From Acidimicrobiia bacterium (GTDB lineage: Bacteria; Actinomycetota; Acidimicrobiia; Acidimicrobiales; SZUA-35), in the NCBI GenBank assembly GCA_029857855.1, contig JAOUGG010000158.1, positions 1-6,303 of the forward strand: DNA of 6,303 bases, given 5' to 3'. This document shows positions 1-6,258 of this stretch, piece by piece. The first letter of the stretch is position 1. Each line of letters starts with the position of its first letter. Below the pieces are notes generated by a model. The model had not been told where the DNA came from. It worked only from the letters and a program-made list of their open reading frames with translations, and did not search any database. Both the position numbers and the translations under genes were made by a program.

Positions 1-579
1 CGCGGTGCGGACCAGACAGCGCAGGTCGACCCTCGGTGAACGTTCATCGACATATCGCAAATCGATTTCCAACATCTCGCGCAGCGACAAATCGGCCCGG
101 CCGCTCGTCTGCCACACCCCGGTGATGCCGGGAGTCACGGTCAGTCGACGCCGCGTCGGGGCCGGGAACAGCTCGACCTCCCACAGCAACGACGGTCGGG
201 GACCGACCAACGACATCTCCCCCCGCATGACGTTGCCCAGCTGCGGTAACTCGTCCAGCGAAAGCCTCCGCAGCCATCGCCCGATCGGGGTGATGCGAGG
301 GTCATCGCCGTCCTTGTAGCCGTCGGCCCGGCCCGCCATCTCCAACCGGTTCTGGTGACGGTGGGCGGAATCGTCGTTGTCGACGTACATGGTCCGGAAC
401 TTGTGGACTACAAACGGCAGCCCACCGAGGCCGACACGAAGCTGGCGAAACAGAACCGGGCCCGGACTCGAGCGCCGGACCAGCACCGCCGCCGACAACC
501 ACAGCGGCGCGGTGATGACAACGGCAGCGGCGCCGACCGCGACATCGGTGGTCCGCTTCCATCGCGGCGTCTTTGGTCG
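1..579 (-). other. C-terminal bacterial sugar transferase domain (polyprenyl-phosphate phosphoglycosyl transferase) of the fusion
   Basis: This part spans residues 599-791 of the fused protein. A basic stretch (RPKTPRWKR) leads into one hydrophobic helix (610-632) with a central Ala622-Pro623, where PglC-type enzymes have the Ser-Pro helix break. Then come the family motifs: SSPGPVLFRQ (635-644), HKFRTMYVD (657-665), DDPRITPIGRWLR (690-702), SLDELPQLGNVMRGEMSLVGPRP (starting at 705, split here only by reading), and PGITGVWQTSGR (748-759). Asp707-Glu708 match the catalytic Asp-Glu pair of monotopic PGTs and Lys658 matches the conserved active-site lysine. Such enzymes move a sugar phosphate from an NDP-sugar to undecaprenyl phosphate at the cytoplasmic face. 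By comparison with the family only about 10-25 residues are missing at the window edge. The sugar used cannot be told. The usual N-terminal four-helix and nucleotide-binding-like part of WbaP/WcaJ proteins is absent, replaced by the polymerase-like domain. Confidence 0.93.
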
Positions 580-2373
580 AACATCAAGCCGAACCGACGC
601 CGGACGACCCCGCCCATGGGCCACCGAGCGATCTCCGCCCGACGCCCGTGCCCGCTCCAGGCGCCGGGCCAGATCGGCGGCCCGCCGCAGTTGCCGTCGA
701 TCGAAGGCCAGCCCACCCTCAACGCCTTCGGTGAGATGAAGCGAGTCGAGTCGCAGGGAGCCGGCGACCAAGGCCACCGCCCGCATCAGCAGATGAAAGC
801 TGTGATCGTCGACCGCCGTCACCGCACCGACCCGACCATCGGATCGGAACCCGTCCAGGGTCATGGACAACTCGGTTCGGGCGATCACCGTGGCCTCGGC
901 CACCACCTCCAGCCGAACTGTGGTGACACCGCGCCGATCCGGGCCCGGAGCTTCACCGACATACAGCCGGGGACCGGTCGGATCAGCCAGCGCCATACTC
1001 GGTCGACCGCCGGTGTCCCCGTCGGCCGCGATCAGCTTGCGCCACACGGCCGACACCGTGGGCAACGGTCGGGCCAGGCGGGATCCGGCGGACGCCGAGG
1101 CCACCAGAACGAAGAACAGATCGGCCCCGGCCCGCAATGTCAGGTGGGGGTCGATCAAGCTGAGCACGATCATCATGGATACGGCGGCCCGGGCCGCCAC
1201 TCGAACCGTCGTCAGCCACTCGTCGTCACGATCGCTCTCATCGTCTGTCGATGCCGTGACGCCCTCGTCGCCGGGTCGATGCCTCGTCATCCGGTGGGCC
1301 GAGGCCAGAAAGCCGACCGCCGTCACCAGCAGCGGTAGACCGCCGACCCACAACATCCACAGATATCCGCTCTCCAGGTAAACCGACGTCCGCCACAGAT
1401 CGGGCGGGAGCTGTTCGGCGTCGGGGCTGACCCCCAGTACCCAGCCCCAATCGAGCAGCGACGGGAGGTAGAGATCGCTCACATTGCTCCACCGGACCAG
1501 CCAGCTGGTTGGCAGCCCGGTACCGGAGTTGACATCGGCGAGGCGGTCCAGCACCACCGGCCACAACACGACCGCCGCCGCCGCCAGCACCGGAACCGAC
1601 AGTAGGGCCAGCGACCGTAGCGGGAGTCGACCCGATGGACCCTGGGCCTTGACCGCGACGATGATCACCACGGCCAAGGCCACGACCGTCCCGGCCTGGC
1701 CGCTGGCCAGTGCCCCCAGCCCGACCACCCCGGTGACCACCAACCATCGGTAGCGGCCGGAAACCAGGGCCCGGGTGAAGGTCACGGCCAGAGTCAGGGT
1801 GAGAAAGGCCCCGGTGGCGATGGAGGAACCGATGGTGGTAGTGGCCCGACCACCATCGGCCACGTCGTCCACACTGGATACGAAGTAGCGGCCCAACAGC
1901 TCGGCCGTCGGCCCCAGTTTCAGGGCCTGGGCCACAGCAAGAACCGATAGTACGGTGGCCACCGCGGTCAGGGCCAGCATCGAGGCTCGAATCTGATCGC
2001 CTCTGGTCACGCAGGTCCGCACGAGCACGTACAGCGCGGCGAACTTCACCAGTGGGAATGCGGCCAACAGCTCATCGGCGGTCACCGGTTCGGAGCGGGC
2101 AACGAGCCACAGCACCGGCATGAACGACCCGGCTACCGCCATGGCCGCCAGCCACCATTCGTGCCGCTGGACACGGAGTTCCCACCGCCGGCCGTTGAAC
2201 AACGCCAGGGCGGCGAGCGTCACGGCGATACCGGTTCCGAAGAGCTGAATGCCTTCACTAGGTCGCACCAGAGGGAGATAGCGACCGCGGGGCAGTCCGG
2301 CCAGCAACGGCATGGCCAGCAGATACACCACGACCAAACGGGCCGAACCCACACGCTCCCACGCTCGCACCAT
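1..2373 (-). CDS. Fused O-antigen polymerase/ligase-like membrane protein and sugar transferase (3' end off the window)
   Basis: The frame from the ATG at 2373-2371 stays open for 791 codons to base 1, so the C-terminus is missing. Residues 1-431 resemble the Wzy/WaaL O-antigen polymerase/ligase family. About 12 hydrophobic segments lie near 12-28, 42-60, 73-91, 102-121, 132-151, 183-203, 209-223, 225-241, 254-271, 336-358, 393-407 and 415-430. A large polar loop (272-331) carries Arg294-Trp295 and is followed by ESGYLWMLWVGG (334-345), typical of the family's last large loop and next helix. Another conserved-looking site is Arg176 before TIGSS. An acidic stretch (369-386) separates helices 10 and 11. 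An unassigned segment (432-598) and a PGT domain (599-791+) follow. The family joins lipid-linked repeats or transfers glycan chains on the outer membrane face; which applies here is not decidable. The start overlaps the flippase stop as TGATG. A GTG at 2376 is an alternative start. The open frame and coherent protein are seen; bifunctionality is inferred. Confidence 0.88.
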   Translation of the reverse strand, partial: MVRAWERVGSARLVVVYLLAMPLLAGLPRGRYLPLVRPSEGIQLFGTGIAVTLAALALFNGRRWELRVQRHEWWLAAMAVAGSFMPVLWLVARSEPVTADELLAAFPLVKFAALYVLVRTCVTRGDQIRASMLALTAVATVLSVLAVAQALKLGPTAELLGRYFVSSVDDVADGGRATTTIGSSIATGAFLTLTLAVTFTRALVSGRYRWLVVTGVVGLGALASGQAGTVVALAVVIIVAVKAQGPSGRLPLRSLALLSVPVLAAAAVVLWPVVLDRLADVNSGTGLPTSWLVRWSNVSDLYLPSLLDWGWVLGVSPDAEQLPPDLWRTSVYLESGYLWMLWVGGLPLLVTAVGFLASAHRMTRHRPGDEGVTASTDDESDRDDEWLTTVRVAARAAVSMMIVLSLIDPHLTLRAGADLFFVLVASASAGSRLARPLPTVSAVWRKLIAADGDTGGRPSMALADPTGPRLYVGEAPGPDRRGVTTVRLEVVAEATVIARTELSMTLDGFRSDGRVGAVTAVDDHSFHLLMRAVALVAGSLRLDSLHLTEGVEGGLAFDRRQLRRAADLARRLERARASGGDRSVAHGRGRPASVRLDVRPKTPRWKRTTDVAVGAAAVVITAPLWLSAAVLVRRSSPGPVLFRQLRVGLGGLPFVVHKFRTMYVDNDDSAHRHQNRLEMAGRADGYKDGDDPRITPIGRWLRRLSLDELPQLGNVMRGEMSLVGPRPSLLWEVELFPAPTRRRLTVTPGITGVWQTSGRADLSLREMLEIDLRYVDERSPRVDLRCLVRTA
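580..1080 (-). other. Unassigned middle segment of the fusion, probably beta-rich then helical
   Basis: Residues 432-598 lie between the last polymerase-like helix and the sugar transferase domain. They contain alternating hydrophobic stretches that look like beta strands (around 478-506 and 512-549, including VTTVRLEVV, RTELSMTLDGF, DHSFHLLMRAVAL and GSLRLDSLHL). A charged Arg/Ala/Leu helix follows (559-577), then an Arg-rich linker (578-607). No cysteine, Walker or Rossmann motif is visible. Codons keep the strong G/C third-position bias of the flanking domains, so this looks like true coding sequence and not a frameshifted stretch. The strand pattern recalls a jelly-roll or carbohydrate-binding fold, but that is a guess from pattern only. 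Confidence 0.6.
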
Positions 2374-3914
2374 CACGACCTGCCTCCAGTGGCGGCCGGA
2401 TCGGGCTCCACCGGATCGGGATCGGACGGCGAAGATGGGGACGCGGTGGGGTCGACGGCGATCGAATGCGACGAATGACCCGGGGTCGACACCAGTCGCC
2501 GGTGAACCAGGACGAAGGCCGACGCGTCAGCCAGCGACACCACCAGTCCCAGAGCGAGCAGCACCATCGGTCCCTCGATCGCCGTCACCGCTGCCGGAAT
2601 GCCGACGACGGACAACCCGGCTCGAATGCGATTGGCCGAACGCAGCCCCGAACCAGCACCGAGGGCCATGAGGGTCTGGCGGCCCACCTCGAACAACGCC
2701 TCGGCCGCCGCGCCGATACCGAGGCCGGTCAGGGCGTAGCCGATCATGGTGACAGCCTGGGCCTCATCGAACTCGCCGGTGGCGATCAATGCGGCCAGCG
2801 GTCGGCTGAAGATCATCATGACCAGCCCGGCGGGCAGGGCCAGAACGGCGGCCACCGTCGCCGCTCGGCGATAGGATTCGGCGGCGACGGCCCGGCGCGA
2901 ACCGAATCGAGCTTGGTCGCGGTCCATGTATCGGGTCAGCCGGGGCAGGTTGGCCGAAGCCACCGGCCGGCCGATCAGGGCCACCGGAATGTAGTAGGCG
3001 AGGGTTGCCATCTCGAAGGCCTGCACACCGCCGGCGCCGGCGTAGCCCGCCGCCACCACCAGAGCAAAGTGACGCAGAGCCAGCGTCCCCGACCAGCCGA
3101 ACGACTCCCGCGCCGGGCCGGCCAGCGCGGTGATGTCGGGATCGCGCCATCGGGCGCTCCATCCCAGCGTTCTGTGAACCCTCAGGGCACCGGCGAGCTG
3201 CAACCCGGTGTGGGCCACCACCGACAATCCGGACCCGGCGGCAAGTGTCAGCACCAGACCATCCGGGGCGGTACCGACCTCGATTCCCGAACCGTAGCGG
3301 TACCAGACCACGGCCACGGTCACCATCAGGCCCAGGTTCTCGACCAGGGGTGCCACCGAGGGAAGCAGGAATCGTCGATGAGCATGCTGAATCGAGACCA
3401 GGACACCGATGGCGGCATAGAGAACGAGCTGTGGCAGGATCAGGATCAGCAACAGACCGGCCACCCGGGTCGCCGGCTGTTCGAGGGTGGCGTCGAACCC
3501 CGAGGTCAACAGGCGGGCCAACCAGCGATGGGCGACGATGGCCAACAGGGCCAGAACGGCAAAGGTAGCGGTCACGGCCCCGAAGGCTCGGGCGGTGAAG
3601 GCCCGGATACGTTCCCGGTCGGCGCCGTCCAGCAGCCGGACGAGTGGGGGCACGAGCAGCGACGAGATAGCCGAGCCGGCGAACACGTCGTAGAGCATGA
3701 GGGGGATGACGTTGACGGCGACGAAGAGGTCGCCGAGAGCGGTCGAACCGAGGACTGAGGCGATGACCACCACCCGGATCAGGCCGCTGGCCCGGCTGAC
3801 CGTCGAGGCCACGGCAATCACCGCCGAATCCGACAGCAAACCGCCGAACTCACCGTCGCCGTCACCGTCGACGATGGCCTTCAGTCGCCCCGGAATCTTC
3901 ACCCGCCCGGTCAT
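2373..3914 (-). CDS. MurJ/MviN-family lipid-linked oligosaccharide flippase (Wzx-like role)
   Basis: This 513-residue integral membrane protein belongs to the MurJ/MviN branch of the MOP exporter superfamily, which flips polyprenyl-diphosphate-linked substrates from the inner to the outer membrane face. The N-terminal signature is clear: VSRASGLIRVVVIASVLG (39-56), GDLFVAVNVIP (61-71) and FAGSAISSLLVPPL (78-91). I count about 12 hydrophobic segments, against 14 in E. coli MurJ, so the last two may be missing. Arg41, Arg47 and Asp62 match conserved MurJ positions, but the Arg-Arg pair after the LPN-like motif is Tyr75-Asp76 here. The C-terminal tail is a disordered Ser/Pro/Asp segment ending in SDPDPVEPDPAATGGRS. 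I chose the ATG at 3914: it has a G-rich ribosome site six bases upstream, whereas the longer frame needs a TTG at 3980 and would overlap the preceding gene by 46 bases. Flanking Wzz-like and polymerase/PGT genes point to repeat-unit export, not peptidoglycan lipid II, as its job; that is inference. Confidence 0.9.
   Translation of the reverse strand: MTGRVKIPGRLKAIVDGDGDGEFGGLLSDSAVIAVASTVSRASGLIRVVVIASVLGSTALGDLFVAVNVIPLMLYDVFAGSAISSLLVPPLVRLLDGADRERIRAFTARAFGAVTATFAVLALLAIVAHRWLARLLTSGFDATLEQPATRVAGLLLILILPQLVLYAAIGVLVSIQHAHRRFLLPSVAPLVENLGLMVTVAVVWYRYGSGIEVGTAPDGLVLTLAAGSGLSVVAHTGLQLAGALRVHRTLGWSARWRDPDITALAGPARESFGWSGTLALRHFALVVAAGYAGAGGVQAFEMATLAYYIPVALIGRPVASANLPRLTRYMDRDQARFGSRRAVAAESYRRAATVAAVLALPAGLVMMIFSRPLAALIATGEFDEAQAVTMIGYALTGLGIGAAAEALFEVGRQTLMALGAGSGLRSANRIRAGLSVVGIPAAVTAIEGPMVLLALGLVVSLADASAFVLVHRRLVSTPGHSSHSIAVDPTASPSSPSDPDPVEPDPAATGGRS
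2383..2387 (-). promoter_or_regulatory. Ribosome binding site (GGAGG) for the polymerase-PGT fusion
   Basis: GGAGG lies inside the flippase 3' end. It is nine bases before the ATG at 2373 and six before the in-frame GTG at 2376. Either start overlaps the flippase stop (TGATG or GTGA), so the motif supports initiation at this junction without settling which codon is used. Confidence 0.65.
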
Positions 3915-3920
3915 GAATCG

Positions 3921-3929
3921 CCCACCCCC
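3921..3929 (-). promoter_or_regulatory. G-rich ribosome binding site that decides the flippase start
   Basis: GGGGGTGGG sits in the 20-base gap between the Wzz-like stop and the flippase ATG, six bases before that ATG. It supports the 513-residue form over the TTG-initiated 535-residue form. The match to GGAGG is imperfect. Confidence 0.5.
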
Positions 3930-3934
3930 GGGGG

Positions 3935-5149
3935 CTAACCGAGCCAGAGCTGTCGACGCCTGGTCCGGTAGCCGATCCAAGCCGCAATGGGCAGACCGAG
4001 CAACATGCCGACGGCAAGGCCCTGCAAACCGGCGACGTGGCGGCTTCGGGTGATCAGGGTCGGCTCGCTCAGTTCTCTGAAGGCCGACCCCACCACGGGA
4101 TCCAGCTCACGCCGGGACAGCTCGGCGTCGACTGCGGCCAGATCAGCTTCAAGCCGCTCGATGGTTCGACGAGCTGACGATCCGGCCCCGAGTCGGGATT
4201 CGACGTCGGCCTGCTCGAGGCGGACCTCGAGCAGTGCGGCCTCGATCTCGGACAACTCGGCGACCGCCGACTCCAGGTTCTCGGTCAGACGATCCCGTGT
4301 GATCAGAGAGCCTCCCAAGGCCTCGTCCTCCAGGGTTTGGATGCGGTCGATCCGGTTGTCAATCAGGACGATGCGGCGCTCCAGTTCCTGCTCCCGGGCC
4401 TCCAGCGAGGCCAACTTGGCCTGCTCTTCGGCGCCGACGGCGGCGGCCGCTTCAAGCTCGGCCGCAAGTTCGGACCGACGCTCGGTCAACTCCTTGCTGA
4501 ACTCGGTGGAGTTCTGGCCCGTCACCGTACGCAGATGCTGGTCGAGCACGGCCCGATTGAGATCCATGGCCCGACCGGGATCGCTGTCACTGACCTCGAG
4601 TCGCAGGACCTCGGACAAGTCCACGGTCTCCACGTCGATCTTGGCCCGGAGTTCGTCGGCCTCCAGATCGTAGACCTCGGCCACCGGGCCGAGCACGGCA
4701 TCGCTGGTGAAGGTCACGATTTGGGTCAGGAGTCGACGATCCTCCCGCAGGAAGCCGTCAGGTACCGAACCGTCAAGCGAATAGAGAAATTCGGAACGGC
4801 TGGTGTAGCTCTCACCCCGCAACATGCCGAGCCCGTAGCCTATGGCCGGCAACACCACCAGGACGGCCAGAACCTTGCGCAACACCTCCGCTACATCCCG
4901 ACCGTGCCAGGTCGGCTCGGTCGGGCCTGCCGACATGGGCGCTGTCGCCGGCTGCGATGAGGCTCGAACAGACGCCGCCACCGGGGCCAGATCAGGCGAC
5001 TCGTGCCGGGGCGACTCGGACAGATCGGCCGCAGGGTCGTGGTCGACTGGATCGTCGCCCTCTTCGGTCGGCGCGTCGGAATCAACACTGTCCGAGTCGG
5101 CATCGTCGGCACGATCGCCGTTCAGGTCCGAGTTGGACACCAGGCTCAC
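3935..5149 (-). CDS. Wzz-like polysaccharide chain-length regulator (co-polymerase), no kinase domain
   Basis: This 404-residue protein has the architecture of polysaccharide co-polymerases, which sit in the cytoplasmic membrane and set the chain length made by Wzy. Residues 1-80 are a low-complexity, very acidic cytoplasmic tail. Membrane helix 1 is near 93-110 and is followed by SYTSRSEFLYSL (114-125), the usual entry into the extracytoplasmic Wzz domain. A long heptad-rich coiled coil covers about 217-348. SEPTLITR (361-368) gives the proline-bearing approach to membrane helix 2 (372-394), and a short Arg-rich end (395-399) should face the cytoplasm. There is no Walker A or B motif or tyrosine-rich tail, so it is not a fused BY-kinase. 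The start is a GTG in a GTGA overlap with the aminotransferase stop, with GGAG five bases upstream. The stop TAG lies 20 bases before the flippase ATG. Low sequence conservation in this family makes the fold assignment depend on architecture and context. Confidence 0.83.
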   Translation of the reverse strand: MSLVSNSDLNGDRADDADSDSVDSDAPTEEGDDPVDHDPAADLSESPRHESPDLAPVAASVRASSQPATAPMSAGPTEPTWHGRDVAEVLRKVLAVLVVLPAIGYGLGMLRGESYTSRSEFLYSLDGSVPDGFLREDRRLLTQIVTFTSDAVLGPVAEVYDLEADELRAKIDVETVDLSEVLRLEVSDSDPGRAMDLNRAVLDQHLRTVTGQNSTEFSKELTERRSELAAELEAAAAVGAEEQAKLASLEAREQELERRIVLIDNRIDRIQTLEDEALGGSLITRDRLTENLESAVAELSEIEAALLEVRLEQADVESRLGAGSSARRTIERLEADLAAVDAELSRRELDPVVGSAFRELSEPTLITRSRHVAGLQGLAVGMLLGLPIAAWIGYRTRRRQLWLG

Positions 5150-6258
5150 AGCAGCTCCAGCACGAGTTCGGCAACCGCCTCGGCCTGTCTCAGATCGAGA
5201 GCCGGGTGCATGGGCAGCGACAGTTGATGGTCGGCGGCGGTCTCGGCCACCGGCAGCCGGTGGCGATCGAAGCGGGAGAAGCCCGGCTGCTTGTGACAGG
5301 GATGGGCGTAGTGAATGCCGGTTTCCACTCCCCGCTCGGTCAACCCGGCGATCAGGCGATCACGGTCGGGCACCCGGATCACCTCCAGATGATGGACCGG
5401 CTCACCTCCATCGAGGGTTGCCAGGGTCTTCACGTCGGTACCGGCGAAGGCATCCATATACACCCGGTGCACGGCCCGGCGGTGCCGGTTCCACCCGTCG
5501 AGATGGCCAAGCTTGATACGGAGCATGGCCGCTTGCAGTCCGTCAAGACGGCTGTTGCGACCGACCGCGGTGTGGAGCAGATGGCTGCCTCTACCGTGGT
5601 TGGCCAGCGATCGGACCTGCCCGGCCAACACCGGATCGTTGGTGACCACGGCTCCGGCATCGCCCAGCGCCCCCAGGTTCTTCCCCGGGTAGAAACTGAA
5701 ACTGCCGGCAACGCCGAACGCTCCGGCCCGGATGCCGTTGTAGGTGGCGCCATGGGCCTGGGCCGCATCCTCGACCACGTGGATACCGGCCGCCTCGGCG
5801 GCGGCCATGATGAGATCCATCTCGGCCACCTGACCGTAGAGGTGGACCACGATCACCGCCCTGGTTCGGGCCGAGATGGCCGACCACAGGTACTCGGGGG
5901 TGATCAGCAGGGTGTCGGGATCGACGTCGACGAACACCGGGGTGGCCCCCACCCTGACCACTGCTTCAGCCGTGGCCACAAAGGTGTTGGCCGGCACGAT
6001 GACCTCGTCGCCGGGGCCGAGGCCAAGAGCGGTGAGGATGAGCTCCAGAGAGTCGGTGCCGTTGGCCACTCCCACGCAATGTGCGGTGCCGCAATAGTCG
6101 GTCCACTGCTTCTCGAATTCGGCAACCGCCTCGCCGCCAACGAAGGCCGACGATGTCAGCACCTGGTTCCAGGCTGCAGTGAGCTCATCCCGAAGCGGAG
6201 TGTGCATGGCGGCGAGGTCGAGAAAGGCCACGGTCTCGGTGGCGTTGATCATGGTCAT
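5146..6258 (-). CDS. DegT/DnrJ/EryC1-family PLP aminotransferase, likely acting on an NDP-3-keto-deoxy sugar
   Basis: This 370-residue protein is full length for the family, which transfers an amino group (usually from glutamate) to a keto sugar nucleotide in the cytoplasm. In order: FLDLAAMHTPLRDEL (12-26), NGTDSLELIL (66-75, phosphate-binding turn), VPANTFVATAEAV (88-100), HLYGQVAEMD (139-148), VEDAAQAHGATY (162-173) and SFSFYPGKNLGALGDAGAV (186-204). Lys193 is the expected PLP lysine and Asp164 the residue that pairs with the pyridine nitrogen. NSRLDGLQAAMLRIKLGHLDGWN and GIHYAHPCHKQP-type motifs follow in the C-terminal half. The FYPGKNLGALGDAG form is typical of the DesV/FdtB/QdtB group, which makes 3-amino sugars, more than of the PglE/ArnB 4-amino group. 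That substrate call is inferred. The start ATG at 6258 has AAGGAG ten bases upstream; a second ATG at 6252 is possible. The stop overlaps the Wzz-like start, so the two are probably cotranscribed and translationally coupled. Confidence 0.94.
   Translation of the reverse strand: MTMINATETVAFLDLAAMHTPLRDELTAAWNQVLTSSAFVGGEAVAEFEKQWTDYCGTAHCVGVANGTDSLELILTALGLGPGDEVIVPANTFVATAEAVVRVGATPVFVDVDPDTLLITPEYLWSAISARTRAVIVVHLYGQVAEMDLIMAAAEAAGIHVVEDAAQAHGATYNGIRAGAFGVAGSFSFYPGKNLGALGDAGAVVTNDPVLAGQVRSLANHGRGSHLLHTAVGRNSRLDGLQAAMLRIKLGHLDGWNRHRRAVHRVYMDAFAGTDVKTLATLDGGEPVHHLEVIRVPDRDRLIAGLTERGVETGIHYAHPCHKQPGFSRFDRHRLPVAETAADHQLSLPMHPALDLRQAEAVAELVLELL
5155..5158 (-). promoter_or_regulatory. Ribosome binding site (GGAG) for the Wzz-like gene
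   Basis: GGAG lies five bases before the GTG at 5149, within the last codons of the aminotransferase. It supports a GTG start placed in the GTGA overlap. Confidence 0.55.

Noticed and set aside
1..1008. Separate sugar transferase gene starting at an internal ATG (for example near residue 456 or 505 of the fusion)
   Set aside because: An independent upstream gene would need a stop codon, and none occurs in this frame from 2373 to 1. Internal initiation cannot be excluded but has no sequence support that I can see.
355..1338. Plus-strand open frame of 327 codons opposite the fusion gene
   Set aside because: Composition is Arg/Gly/Gln/His-rich without structure. The minus strand here encodes the clear sugar transferase motifs and continuous biased codons.
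1238..1747. Minus-strand frame of 169 codons with Gly/Arg-rich product
   Set aside because: It lies in another frame within the polymerase-like domain, whose frame shows proper membrane helices and the ESGYLW motif.
2396..2460. GGATCGGG-like near repeats
   Set aside because: They encode the Ser/Pro/Asp-rich tail of the flippase; low-complexity coding sequence explains them.
2466..3758. Plus-strand open frame of 430 codons opposite the flippase
   Set aside because: The product is rich in Gln, Gly, Arg and His with no hydrophobic core or known motif, as expected for the antisense of a G+C-rich membrane-protein gene. The minus-strand flippase has clear family motifs.
3838..3870. Short GTC/GCC triplet-like repeat
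   Set aside because: It simply encodes the DGDGDGE stretch near the flippase N-terminus and is too short and imperfect to call a repeat element.
3915..3980. 22-residue N-terminal extension of the flippase from a TTG
   Set aside because: It would overlap the Wzz-like gene by 46 bases, uses a rare start, and adds residues before the region where MurJ family similarity begins. The ATG at 3914 has a ribosome site at good spacing.
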